Below, piece by piece: positions 33,118-41,152 of a DNA stretch of 64,000 nt; position 1 is the stretch's first letter, and each line of letters begins with the position of its first letter. The DNA lies in the NCBI GenBank assembly GCA_963784805.1, contig CAWASR010000028.1, positions 502,986 through 566,985 of the forward strand, given 5' to 3'. This DNA is from Roseiarcus sp963784805. GTDB lineage: Bacteria > Pseudomonadota > Alphaproteobacteria > Rhizobiales > Beijerinckiaceae. Under the pieces are notes generated by a model. The model was given only the letters and a program-made list of their open reading frames with translations, had not been told where the DNA came from and did not search any database. The translations under genes and the position numbers were made by a program.

Positions 33118-33154
33118 GATCAGCCGCTCGCAGAGCGCGCATGAGCGGCTGATC
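33118..33154. repeat. Perfect 12-bp inverted repeat just upstream of the flavin reductase gene
   Basis: GATCAGCCGCTC (33118-33129) and GAGCGGCTGATC (33143-33154) are separated by 13 bases. The right arm ends 11 bases before the GTG start at 33166, overlapping the likely ribosome-binding region, so it may be an operator or an RNA hairpin controlling translation. The 240 bases between pgeF and this gene contain no convincing gene. Confidence 0.55.
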
Positions 33155-33165
33155 GAGAAGAGCGC

Positions 33166-33669
33166 GTGAGCGACCGACGCCTGCATCACGCCGACAGCGC
33201 CGCGTTCCGGCACGCCATGCGCGCTCTGTCCTCGGGCGTATCGATCATCGCGTGCGGCGAGGACGAGACGCGAATAGGTTGCACGATCACATCGTTCGCC
33301 TCCTTGTCGCTGGCGCCGCCGACGCTGTTCGTCTGCCTGGCGCGCTCGTCCTCGACGCTCGCCGGATTGCGCAAGGCGGGCGCCTTCTCGGTCAGCACGC
33401 TCTCAGCGCGTCACGAGGCGCTCGCCCGTCGCTTTAGCGGACACGGAGGCGTCCACGGCCCCCGCCGCTTCGACAGCGCGCAATGGATTACGCTCTCGAC
33501 TGGCGCCCCCATCCTCTCCGACGCGCTCGCCGCCTTCGATTGCTTGGTCGAAGACGTCGTCGAGCGACACTCGCACGCGATCGTTCTCGGCGCGGTCGTG
33601 AATCTTCGCGAAGGCGCCGAAGAGCAGGCGTTGACGCATTGGCGCGGGGGATACGCGCCGTCGCGATGA
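33166..33669 (+). CDS. Flavin reductase-like FMN-binding protein
   Basis: A 167-residue protein of the flavin_reduct family. FRHAMRALSSGVSIIACG, the GCTITSFASLSLAPPTLFVCLARSS flavin-binding segment and AGAFSVSTLSARHEALA are diagnostic. Such proteins supply reduced FMN or FAD to two-component monooxygenases. No monooxygenase is adjacent; cobalamin genes follow, and reduction of flavin for cobalt reduction before adenosylation (the CobR role) is a reasonable but unproven idea. The start is GTG, with GAGAAG in front. It converges with cobB with 20 bases between the stop codons. Confidence 0.88.
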   Translation: MSDRRLHHADSAAFRHAMRALSSGVSIIACGEDETRIGCTITSFASLSLAPPTLFVCLARSSSTLAGLRKAGAFSVSTLSARHEALARRFSGHGGVHGPRRFDSAQWITLSTGAPILSDALAAFDCLVEDVVERHSHAIVLGAVVNLREGAEEQALTHWRGGYAPSR

Positions 33670-33689
33670 TAAGCCCTTCGAGACGGATT

Positions 33690-35003
33690 CTAAACCTCCG
33701 CGATCGCATGGAAGAACGAGCCGGTCGCGTGGCCTCTTCGCGAACCGGCGGGCGAAAGCGGCGCCCCGTAGGCGTCGCGGACGAAAGCGAAGGGCTCGTC
33801 GATCCCGGTCGCGATGATCGTCGCATAGTGGAATTCGTGGCCGCGCAGGACGGTTCCCGCCGCCCCGAGCGCGCAATCGGCGGAGAGCCGCGCCTCGCGA
33901 TAGCCGAGCGTCATCCGGCGCTTTTCGAAACTCGTCTCGACTCCGAGCAGGCCGGCCATCCGATGGGCGGCCCCCGACGCGTCGACAAGGCTCTCGCCGA
34001 GCGCCATGTAGCCTCCGCACTCGCCGTGAACGGGCCTCGTCTCGGCGAACCGACGCAACCCTGCGCGAAATCGCTCCGCCGCCGCCAGCCGTCCGGCGTG
34101 CAGTTCGGGATAGCCGCCCGGCAGCCAGCAGACGTCGCAATCCGCGCGCGGCGGTTCGTCCGCGAGGGGCGAGAATGCAGCGATCTCGACCCCCGCCGTC
34201 CGCCAGCCCCGCAGGAGATGCGGATAGATGAAGGAGAACGCCGTGTCGCGAGCGAGCGCGATGCGCTGGCCCGGCGGCCGTAGCGCAACGGCGCGCGACG
34301 GAGTCGCGCCACAGCTAAGTTCGTCCGCGAGCCCGAGGACGCGGCCGCAATCGACATGGGCCTCGACGAAATCGGCGATGATGTCGAGGCGCGCCTCGAG
34401 CGCCGCCGTCTCGCCCGCCTGAACGAGGCCGAGATGGCGTTCGGGCAGCGCGATGTCGACGCTGCGTGGCAGCGCGCCGACGACCGGAATCCCCAGCGCC
34501 TCGATCGCCTCGACCGTCAGCCGCCGATGGCGCTCGCTTCCGACGCGGTTGACGATGACGCCGGCGATCCGAAGACGCGGGTCAAAGCTCGCGCAGCCCT
34601 TGACCACGGCCGCCGCCGACTGCGCCTGACCGGAGACGTCGAGGACAAGGAGGATCGGCATGGCGAGGACCGCCGCGACGTCCGCCGAGGCGCCGCTGCG
34701 CCCCCTTGGGGCGGGCACGCCGTCGAACAGCCCCATCGAGGCTTCGCAGAGGGCCAGCGCGCGCCCCGCTGTCGCTTGGCTCGCAAGCGCATTCAGGAGC
34801 CCGGGCGCCATGGCCCAGGAATCGAGATTGACGCCCTCCGCTCCGGACGCCGCGGCGTGGAAGGCGGGATCGATATAGTCCGGCCCGGATTTGAGGCCGA
34901 CCGCGGCAAGACCGCGCCGCCTGAACGAACGCAGCAGGCCTAGCGTCAGCGTGGTTTTCCCGCTGCCCGACCGGGGAGCGGCGATCATCAGCCCGCGCGT
35001 CAT
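33690..35003 (-). CDS. cobB: Cobyrinate / hydrogenobyrinate a,c-diamide synthase
   Basis: A 437-residue enzyme that amidates the a and c side chains of (hydrogeno)byrinic acid using glutamine and ATP. The N-terminal dethiobiotin-synthase-like ATPase has the P-loop APRSGSGKTT and GLKSGPDYIDPAFH. The C-terminal type I glutaminase holds the nucleophile cysteine in VHGECGGYMALGE and GYREARL. Length is normal. In the aerobic route this step precedes cobalt insertion by CobN, which is encoded 8 kb away in the same cluster. No other cob gene is transcribed with it in the window. Confidence 0.96.
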   Translation of the reverse strand: MTRGLMIAAPRSGSGKTTLTLGLLRSFRRRGLAAVGLKSGPDYIDPAFHAAASGAEGVNLDSWAMAPGLLNALASQATAGRALALCEASMGLFDGVPAPRGRSGASADVAAVLAMPILLVLDVSGQAQSAAAVVKGCASFDPRLRIAGVIVNRVGSERHRRLTVEAIEALGIPVVGALPRSVDIALPERHLGLVQAGETAALEARLDIIADFVEAHVDCGRVLGLADELSCGATPSRAVALRPPGQRIALARDTAFSFIYPHLLRGWRTAGVEIAAFSPLADEPPRADCDVCWLPGGYPELHAGRLAAAERFRAGLRRFAETRPVHGECGGYMALGESLVDASGAAHRMAGLLGVETSFEKRRMTLGYREARLSADCALGAAGTVLRGHEFHYATIIATGIDEPFAFVRDAYGAPLSPAGSRRGHATGSFFHAIAEV

Positions 35004-35344
35004 CGCGCGGGCGCGTCGGCCGCGACCAGGGCGACGGGGCGTTTTCGATCGGCATCGCCCATGGCGGACCTCCGCGGCTCATTTAGCCCGGAAGGACCGG
35101 CGAGTCATCGTCCCTCGATCCCGCGAAGGCGAACGCGAGATTTTGCTTTTACCGCCGTTTTTCCCGACCACATCAATCTTTTCAATGGCTTACAGCCAGG
35201 TTTACCGCCGTTTACAGCTGCCACAACCACTGTCAGCTTGGCAAGAAAATGTCGGCCTTTCAGAAACACGGCGGCGGAGGCGGCGGCGCGCGCCACCCCC
35301 GCCTCCTCTAGGCAAGACGGACGCCTCCATCTAGACCAACGCCA
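35004..35344. other. Divergent intergenic region between cobB and cbiD
   Basis: No gene and no cobalamin riboswitch were found here, although both flanking genes belong to the pathway. The segment 35130-35260 is less GC-rich and has two copies of TTTACCGCCGTTT, at 35148-35160 and 35201-35213, whose starts are 53 bases apart (five helical turns). These are candidates for a regulator site serving both promoters. Confidence 0.45.
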
Positions 35345-36472
35345 ATGAGCCAGGCTCTGCCAGAACCGCCGCTGCGGCGCGGGTGGACGACCGGCGCCTG
35401 CGCCAGCGGCGCGGCGCGCGCCGCCTTTGAGGCGCTGCTGACGGGCGAATTTCCCGATCCGGTCCCGGTCGCGCTGCCGAAGGGCCTGCGGCCGGAATTC
35501 GCGCTCGCGACCCATGAGCTCGGCGCCGATTTCGCCCGCGCCGGCATCGTCAAGGATGCCGGCGACGATCCCGATGTCACCCATGGCGCGCTGATCGTGG
35601 CGACCGTTCGTCTTGCAGCGCCCGGCGCAGGAATCCTCTTCAGAGCGGGCGAGGGCGTCGGCACGGTGACCCGGCCCGGCCTGCCGCTGCCGCCCGGCGA
35701 GCCCGCGATCAACCCGGCGCCGCGCGCGATGATCCACGACAATCTCGCCGAAGTCGCCGAGCGGCTCGGCGCCGGCCTCGACGCCATGGTCGAAATCTCG
35801 GTGCCGGGCGGCGAAAGGATCGCCGAACGGACCGCTAACGGGCGGCTCGGCATCGTCGGCGGCCTGTCGATCCTCGGCACCACCGGCGTCGTGGTGCCCT
35901 ATTCGTGCTCGGCCTGGATCCACTCGATCCACCGCGGCGTCGACGTGGCGCGCGCGAGCGGCTGCCCGCATATCGGCGCGGCGACCGGCGACACCTCCGA
36001 GAACGCCATCCGCGAGTTCTATCGCCTGCCCGACCACGCGCTGATCGACATGGGCGATTTCGTCGGCGGGTTCTTGAAATATCTGCGCGCGCATCCGGTC
36101 GCCCGCGTCACCATCGCCGGCGGGCCTGCGAAAATGGCGAAGCTCGCCGAGGGCAAGCTCGATCTCCATTCCAAACGCGGCGCCGTCGACCTCGCCGCGC
36201 TCGCCGGGCTCTGCGCGCAAGCCGGCGCCGAGCCGGCGCTGGCCGAGGCGATCGCAAGCGCCAACAGCGCGCTGCACGCCTTCGAGATCGCCGCCGCGGG
36301 CAGCTTCGACCTGCCCGCCCGCGTCGCCGACGGCGCCTGGCGCACGGCCGCCCGCGCGCTTGCCGGAACGCCGTGCGAACTGGAAATCGTCATCGTCGGG
36401 CGGGATGGGCGCATTCTCGCGAGCAGCGGGTTCCGGAGCGTCGGCAACAGAGTGGCGCCATCGTCTTGCTAG
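35345..36472 (+). CDS. cbiD: Cobalt-precorrin-5B C1-methyltransferase (CbiD)
   Basis: A 375-residue CbiD protein, methylating C-1 of the corrin ring with SAM. RRGWTTGACASGAARAAFEAL at the N-terminus and VGTVTRPGLPLPPGEPAINPAPR are its signature; GGLSILGTTGVVVPYS and the C-terminal AGGPAKMAKLAEG are also present. CbiD is the enzyme of the anaerobic route, whereas this cluster otherwise encodes the oxygen-dependent one (CobG, CobN); no cobF is seen. CbiD probably takes the place of CobF for the C-1 methylation. It is a lone plus-strand gene convergent with cobM. Confidence 0.95.
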   Translation: MSQALPEPPLRRGWTTGACASGAARAAFEALLTGEFPDPVPVALPKGLRPEFALATHELGADFARAGIVKDAGDDPDVTHGALIVATVRLAAPGAGILFRAGEGVGTVTRPGLPLPPGEPAINPAPRAMIHDNLAEVAERLGAGLDAMVEISVPGGERIAERTANGRLGIVGGLSILGTTGVVVPYSCSAWIHSIHRGVDVARASGCPHIGAATGDTSENAIREFYRLPDHALIDMGDFVGGFLKYLRAHPVARVTIAGGPAKMAKLAEGKLDLHSKRGAVDLAALAGLCAQAGAEPALAEAIASANSALHAFEIAAAGSFDLPARVADGAWRTAARALAGTPCELEIVIVGRDGRILASSGFRSVGNRVAPSSC

Positions 36473-36543
36473 GTTGGCGCCGGCGCACAGGCCATCAGCC
36501 GGCTGGCTTGGTCGGGGCGAGAGCAGGCGGCGCGACAAGCCGT

Positions 36544-37320
36544 TCACTCCCCCTCGCCCCGCCGGCGGCTCTCGCGAAACCGGCGCACGTAATCGGCGTT
36601 GTAGAGTTCACTGTCGCGAAAATCCTGAGTTCCCAGCGCCGGGCCGACGAGGATCAGCGCCGTGCGCTCGACCGGCGATTCGCGCATCGCGGCGCCAATA
36701 TCGCCGAGCGTTCCGCGCACGATCTTTTCGTCCGGCCAGGAGGCGCGGGCGACGACCGCCGCCGGACAATCCGCGCCATAGAACGGCGTCAGCTCGGCGA
36801 CGACATCCTCCAGCGCATGGATCGAGAGATGGATCGCAAGCGTCGCGCCGGTCGCGGCGAAATTGGCCAGCGTTTCGCGCGCCGGCATCGGCGAAGCGCG
36901 GCCGGAGGTGCGCGTCAGCACCAGCGATTGCGCGATTCCGGGCAGCGTCAGTTCACGGGCCAGCGCGGCGGAAGCGGCGGCGAAGGCCGGCACGCCCGGC
37001 GTGATCGTGTAAGCAACGCCGGCCCGATCGAGCCGCCTGATCTGCTCGCCCATCGCGCTCCAGATCGAAAGATCGCCCGAATGCAGCCGCGCGACGTCCT
37101 CACCCTTCGCCGTCGCCTCGACGCATAGCGCGACGATTTGCTCGAGGTCGAGCGGCGCGGTGTCGACGATCCGCGCGCCCGGCGGACAATGATTGAGCAG
37201 GGCGGTCGGAATCAATGAGCCCGCATAGAGGCAGACCGGACAACGCGCGAGGAGATCGCGCCCGCGCACAGTGATGAGATCGGGCGCGCCCGGCCCGGCG
37301 CCGATGAAATGCACGGTCAT
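36544..37320 (-). CDS. cobM: Precorrin-4 C11-methyltransferase
   Basis: A 258-residue tetrapyrrole methylase that transfers a methyl group from SAM to C-11 of precorrin-4. FIGAGPGAPDLITVRGRDLL at the N-terminus, YAGSLIPTALL, LHSGDLSIWSAMGEQ and TRTSGRASPMP are the CobM/CbiF motifs. Its ATG overlaps the cobE TGA (ATGA). It is last in the cobL-cobE-cobM run on the minus strand. Confidence 0.96.
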   Translation of the reverse strand: MTVHFIGAGPGAPDLITVRGRDLLARCPVCLYAGSLIPTALLNHCPPGARIVDTAPLDLEQIVALCVEATAKGEDVARLHSGDLSIWSAMGEQIRRLDRAGVAYTITPGVPAFAAASAALARELTLPGIAQSLVLTRTSGRASPMPARETLANFAATGATLAIHLSIHALEDVVAELTPFYGADCPAAVVARASWPDEKIVRGTLGDIGAAMRESPVERTALILVGPALGTQDFRDSELYNADYVRRFRESRRRGEGE

Positions 37321-37709
37321 GGCCGATCCGACGAAAGCGCGATGGCGCAGGTCGCGCCGTCGGCCGAAAGCCTCGGGCCCAGCAATCGCCCGCCCTCGCC
37401 CGCGCCGGCGAGCGCGGCCGCCTCGGCGACATTGGGCGCGCCGAATCGCGACTGCGCCGCCGCAGAAGGCGTGAGCACGCGGTCGGCCTCCGCCCGCAGC
37501 GCTTCGAGCGGCAGCGGCGTCAGGCTGGCGCCGATCAGGCGGGCGGCCTCGACCAGCCCCGGTTCGCCTGCCTTGGCGTCGAGCGTGAACATCCGCCTTT
37601 CGCCCTCCGGCGCGCGCGTCTCGGCGAGGGCGCGGCGCGCCAGCGCGGCGATCGCCGGAGCCTTGGCGCCCGCGCGGCAGCCGACCCCGATCGCGATCAG
37701 CCGGGTCAT
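37317..37709 (-). CDS. cobE: Cobalamin biosynthesis protein CobE (CbiG C-terminal domain)
   Basis: A 130-residue protein equal to the C-terminal domain of CbiG. IAIGVGCRAGAKAPAI at the N-terminus and FTLDAKAGEPGLVEAARLIG define the family. CobE of Pseudomonas denitrificans is needed for cobalamin synthesis, but its reaction is not settled. The start at 37709 overlaps the cobL stop as ATGA; six codons further upstream is a second ATG that I consider unlikely. It lies between cobL and cobM, overlapping both. Confidence 0.9.
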   Translation of the reverse strand: MTRLIAIGVGCRAGAKAPAIAALARRALAETRAPEGERRMFTLDAKAGEPGLVEAARLIGASLTPLPLEALRAEADRVLTPSAAAQSRFGAPNVAEAAALAGAGEGGRLLGPRLSADGATCAIALSSDRP

Positions 37710-38917
37710 GGCTTGGTCATCCTCCACTGCACGACCGGCATCGCCGCGCGCCAGCCGGAAAAGCGCCCGACCGGCTCGGCGTGGGCGAGCGAAATCTGCA
37801 TCAGGTCACCGCCCCAGCGCGCACGCCAGCCGACGCATTGCGCCTGCGTCTCCAGCGTCACCGCGTTGACGATGAGCCGGCCGCCCTGCGCCAGCGCCTC
37901 GATCGCGCGTTCGACCGTTCCGGGCGCGTTCGCCCCGCCGCCGATGAACACCGCGTCCGGCGCCGGCAAGCCCGAGAGCGCCGCCGGCGCCTCGCCGGCG
38001 ACGACCGAGAGCGCGGGCGCGCCGAACGCGAGCGCGTTGCGCCTAATCCGCGCCGCGCGGTCAGGCCGCGCTTCGACTGCGATCGCGCAATTGGCGGGGT
38101 CGGCGAGCATCCATTCGATCGCGACCGAGCCCGAGCCAGCGCCGACGTCCCACATGAGTTCGCCCCGCCTCGGCGCCAGCGCCGATAGCGTAATCGCGCG
38201 GATGTCGCGCTTGGTGATCTGCCCGTCATGCTCGAACCACGCGTCGGGCAGACCCGCCGCGCGCGGCAAAATGCGCGCGCCATGCTCGGCGACGACTTCG
38301 AGGGCGATGGTGTTGAGCGCGGCGACGTCATGAAGCGCGAAATCAGCGGCAGGGGTCGCGCGAACGCGTTCGCGCGGGCCGCCCATCGCTTCGCACACCG
38401 TCAGGATCGACCGTCCCATGCCGCGCGACGCCAACAGGCCCGCTAGCTTGCCAGGCGTCGTTTGGTCCCACGACAGCGCGAGAATGCGCGCCGCCGGCTG
38501 AAGATGCGGAATGATCGCCTCCAGGGGCCGGCCATGCAGCGACAGCGTCGCGCAATCCTGCTGACTCCAGCCGAGCCGCGCCGAAACCAGCGCAAAGGCG
38601 GAGGGCGCGGGGAGGCAGATCATCTCGTCGGCCGCGAAGCGGCGCATCAGCATCGTGCCGACGCCGAACAGAAACGGATCGCCGCTCGCGAGCACGCACA
38701 CGGGCTTGCCCCGTCGGGCTTCAATCTCGGGCAGCGCGTCCTCGATCGGCGACGGCCAGCACAGCGTCTGCGCCGTCAACGGCCCGGCGAGCGCAAGGTG
38801 ACGCTTGCCGCCGACGATGAGGACCGCTTGCGCGAGGAGCCGCCGCGCGGCAGGAGTGAGGCCGTCGAGGCCGTCCTCCCCGACGCCCACGACTGCCAGC
38901 CAGCGGTCCCCGCTCAT
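37706..38917 (-). CDS. cobL: Precorrin-6Y C5,15-methyltransferase (decarboxylating)
   Basis: A 403-residue fused enzyme. The N-terminal half is the CbiE-type methylase (VVGVGEDGLDGLTPAARRLL, GDPFLFGVGTML) for C-5; the C-terminal half is the CbiT-type Rossmann methylase and decarboxylase (LMWDVGAGSGSVAIEW, VFIGGGANA) for C-15 and C-12 acetate loss. Length equals that of other CobL proteins. Its ATG at 38917-38915 lies only 11 bases from the probable start of cobK on the other strand, so its promoter must lie inside cobK, or it is read through from cobJ. Confidence 0.96.
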   Translation of the reverse strand: MSGDRWLAVVGVGEDGLDGLTPAARRLLAQAVLIVGGKRHLALAGPLTAQTLCWPSPIEDALPEIEARRGKPVCVLASGDPFLFGVGTMLMRRFAADEMICLPAPSAFALVSARLGWSQQDCATLSLHGRPLEAIIPHLQPAARILALSWDQTTPGKLAGLLASRGMGRSILTVCEAMGGPRERVRATPAADFALHDVAALNTIALEVVAEHGARILPRAAGLPDAWFEHDGQITKRDIRAITLSALAPRRGELMWDVGAGSGSVAIEWMLADPANCAIAVEARPDRAARIRRNALAFGAPALSVVAGEAPAALSGLPAPDAVFIGGGANAPGTVERAIEALAQGGRLIVNAVTLETQAQCVGWRARWGGDLMQISLAHAEPVGRFSGWRAAMPVVQWRMTKP

Positions 38918-38928
38918 GGAGCCGTCCC

Positions 38929-39684
38929 CTGAAGCGCCTGCGCCTGCTCATTCTCGGCGGCGCCAGCGAAGCGAGCGCGCTGGCGCGCCGCCTCGCCGCC
39001 GAGCCCGACGTCGCGGCGATCCTGTCGCTCGCGGGCGCGACCGCCAATCCCGCGCCGGCGCCCATTCCGCGGCGGGTCGGCGGGTTCGGCGGCGTCGACG
39101 GCCTTGCCGCCTATCTCGCGGCTGAGCGCATCGACGCACTGATCGACGCGACCCATCCGTTCGCCGCGCAAATCTCGGCCAACGCCGCCGCCGCAGCCCG
39201 CGCGACCCATGTTCCGCTCGTCGTCTTCACCCGCCCGCCCTGGACGCGCGTGGCCGGCGACCGCTGGATCGAGGCGCCGACGATGGAGGCGGCCGTCGAT
39301 GCGCTCGGGCTCGAGCGCAGGATCGTGTTCCTGACCCAGGGGCGGATGCGGCTTGCCGAATTCGCCCGAGCGCCGCAGCATCGCTATGTCGTCAGGGCGA
39401 TCGACCGGCCGTCCGATATCGACGCCCTTCCCGACCACAGGCTGATCCTCGCGCGCGGTCCGTTCACGCTCGCTGGAGAACTCGAGCATATGCGCAACGA
39501 GGGCGTCGAGACGGTCGTCACCAAGAACAGCGGCGGCGCTGCGACCTACGCCAAGATCGAGGCGGCGCGCGTGTTGGGAATTCCAGTGGTGGTCGTGCAG
39601 CGGCCAAAAGCGCCGGAAGCCGAAACCCTGCACGACCTCGATTCGGTCATGGCCTGGATCGCGGCTCATCGCGAGACCCCATAG
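38929..39684 (+). CDS. cobK: Precorrin-6A reductase
   Basis: About 251 residues. CobK reduces precorrin-6A (A to Y form) with NADPH. LLILGGASEASALARRLA binds the cofactor, IDALIDATHPFAAQISANA is the family motif, and FLTQGRMRLAEF, ARGPFTLAGELEHM and VTKNSGGAATYAKI are all conserved. The start is not certain: the conserved N-terminus begins at about 38940, but no ATG, GTG or TTG is near; a CTG at 38929 with GGAG seven bases before it fits best. The first internal GTG (39250) would delete the cofactor site. The gene is antisense to the cobJ-cobL path and overlaps cobJ by 19 bases at its end. Confidence 0.92.
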   Translation: MKRLRLLILGGASEASALARRLAAEPDVAAILSLAGATANPAPAPIPRRVGGFGGVDGLAAYLAAERIDALIDATHPFAAQISANAAAAARATHVPLVVFTRPPWTRVAGDRWIEAPTMEAAVDALGLERRIVFLTQGRMRLAEFARAPQHRYVVRAIDRPSDIDALPDHRLILARGPFTLAGELEHMRNEGVETVVTKNSGGAATYAKIEAARVLGIPVVVVQRPKAPEAETLHDLDSVMAWIAAHRETP

Positions 39685-40424
39685 GAGCGAGGCGTCAGCA
39701 TCCAGGGCTGGGCGCCCGCGCGGGCGATGAAGCGCGTCTCGCTGGAGCCGATGATGATGAGGGTCGCCATGTCGACGAGGCTCAGGTCCGCTTCGCCCAG
39801 CGTGGTCAACGTCAGCTTTTCCTCCGCGCGTCCGACGGCGCGCGCGAACGCGACCGGGGTCGCGGCGCCCTTGACCCCGCGCAGCAGAGCGAAGCATTCG
39901 ACGATCCTCGCCGGCCGCGCCCTGGAGGCCGGATTATAGAGCGCGATCACGAAGTCGCCTTCGGCGGCGCATCGGAGCCGCCGCTCGACGATCGCCCAGG
40001 GCTTGAGGTTATCGGAGAGCGAGAGGACGCAGAAGTCGTGGCCCAGCGGCGCGCCGAGCCGGGCGGCCGCCGCCTGCATCGCCGAGACGCCAGGGGAGAC
40101 CGCGACGTCGAGCGCAAGCCATTCCGGCTTCTCCTCGATCGCCTCGAACACCGCCGCCGCCATGGCGAAGATCCCCGGATCTCCGCCCGACACCACCGCG
40201 ACGCTCCGGCCCGCCGCAGCAAGCTCCAGCGCCACCCGCGCGCGGCTGAGCTCGGCGCGATTGTCGCTGGCGTGGAGGCGCTGCCCTGCCTTGAGCGTCA
40301 GCCGCTCGACATAGGCCCGATAGCCGACGAGATCGCTTGCGGCCGCGATCGCCGCGCTCGCCTCGGGCGTAATCCACTCGGCGGGACCCGGGCCGAGCCC
40401 GACGATCGCGACCCGTCCGCTCAT
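39666..40424 (-). CDS. cobJ: Precorrin-3B C17-methyltransferase
   Basis: A 252-residue tetrapyrrole methylase that methylates C-17 and triggers ring contraction. VGLGPGPAEWITPEASAAI, VVSGGDPGIFAMAAAVFE, the LGHDFCVLSLSDNLKPW segment and FVIALYNPASRARP are CobJ motifs. Its start overlaps the cobI stop as ATGA, and it ends the riboswitch-led operon. Its 3' end overlaps the 3' end of cobK on the opposite strand by 19 bases. Confidence 0.97.
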   Translation of the reverse strand: MSGRVAIVGLGPGPAEWITPEASAAIAAASDLVGYRAYVERLTLKAGQRLHASDNRAELSRARVALELAAAGRSVAVVSGGDPGIFAMAAAVFEAIEEKPEWLALDVAVSPGVSAMQAAAARLGAPLGHDFCVLSLSDNLKPWAIVERRLRCAAEGDFVIALYNPASRARPARIVECFALLRGVKGAATPVAFARAVGRAEEKLTLTTLGEADLSLVDMATLIIIGSSETRFIARAGAQPWMLTPRSYGVSR

Positions 40425-41152
40425 GGCCGTCGCCCCCGACCGGGAACCAGAATCATCGAGAAATAGGGGGTGGCGTCGTCGCGCTTGTCTTTGAGCGGCA
40501 TGACGGCTTCGCCCACCATCGTCGCGCGCTCGACATAGATCGCCCGCTCAGCCATGCCGGCCGCCGCGAGCGCCTCGCGCGCACGCTTGAAATTGCGCCC
40601 GATCTTGATGATGACGGCGGCGTCGGCGAGCGCGAGGCGGCGCGTCAGCTCATCGAGCGGCAGCGTCGCCGGCAGCACGACGAGCGCGTCGTCACCCCAA
40701 GTCATCGGCGCCTCCGCTGCGCCCCAGGCGCCGCAGATCGAGGAAACGCCTGGCACGATCGTCACCTGAAAACGCTCGCGCAGGCGGATGAAGAGATGCA
40801 TGAACGAGCCATAGAACAGCGGGTCGCCTTCGCTCAGCAGCGCAACGTCGCGGCCCGATTCGAGATGGCCGGCGATCGCGGCCGCGCTCTCTTCGTAGAA
40901 GCGCGCCAGCGCCTCGCGATATGGCGGATCTTCGAAATGCGACTCGGTGGTCATGGGATAAAGAAGCGGCAGCTCCAGATGGGCCGGGTTCAGCCAGCAG
41001 TCGACGATTCCGCGCGCGTTGCCGCGCCGTCCCTTTTTGGCGAAGAAGGCGACGACCGGCGCCTCGGCGATGACGCGCGTCGCCTTCACCGTCAGCAGTT
41101 CCGGGTCGCCGGGCCCGATCCCGACGCCGTAAAGGCGGCCGGCCGCGCTCAT
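40421..41152 (-). CDS. cobI: Precorrin-2 C20-methyltransferase
   Basis: A 243-residue SAM-dependent methylase acting on C-20 of precorrin-2. GRLYGVGIGPGDPELLTVKA at the N-terminus, LLSEGDPLFYGSFMHLF and VPGVSSICGAWGAAEAPM are CobI/CbiL signatures. It starts within the cobH stop and ends within the cobJ start (ATGA overlaps on both sides), so synthesis of the three is translationally coupled. Confidence 0.97.
   Translation of the reverse strand: MSAAGRLYGVGIGPGDPELLTVKATRVIAEAPVVAFFAKKGRRGNARGIVDCWLNPAHLELPLLYPMTTESHFEDPPYREALARFYEESAAAIAGHLESGRDVALLSEGDPLFYGSFMHLFIRLRERFQVTIVPGVSSICGAWGAAEAPMTWGDDALVVLPATLPLDELTRRLALADAAVIIKIGRNFKRAREALAAAGMAERAIYVERATMVGEAVMPLKDKRDDATPYFSMILVPGRGRRP

Noticed and set aside
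32963..33169. 68-codon frame between pgeF and the flavin reductase
   Set aside because: No family resemblance, and it contains the inverted repeat at 33118-33154; more likely a leader or regulatory region.
36473..36543. Possible riboswitch or terminator between cbiD and cobM
   Set aside because: No B12 box or convincing hairpin with a T-tract was found in this 71-base convergent gap.
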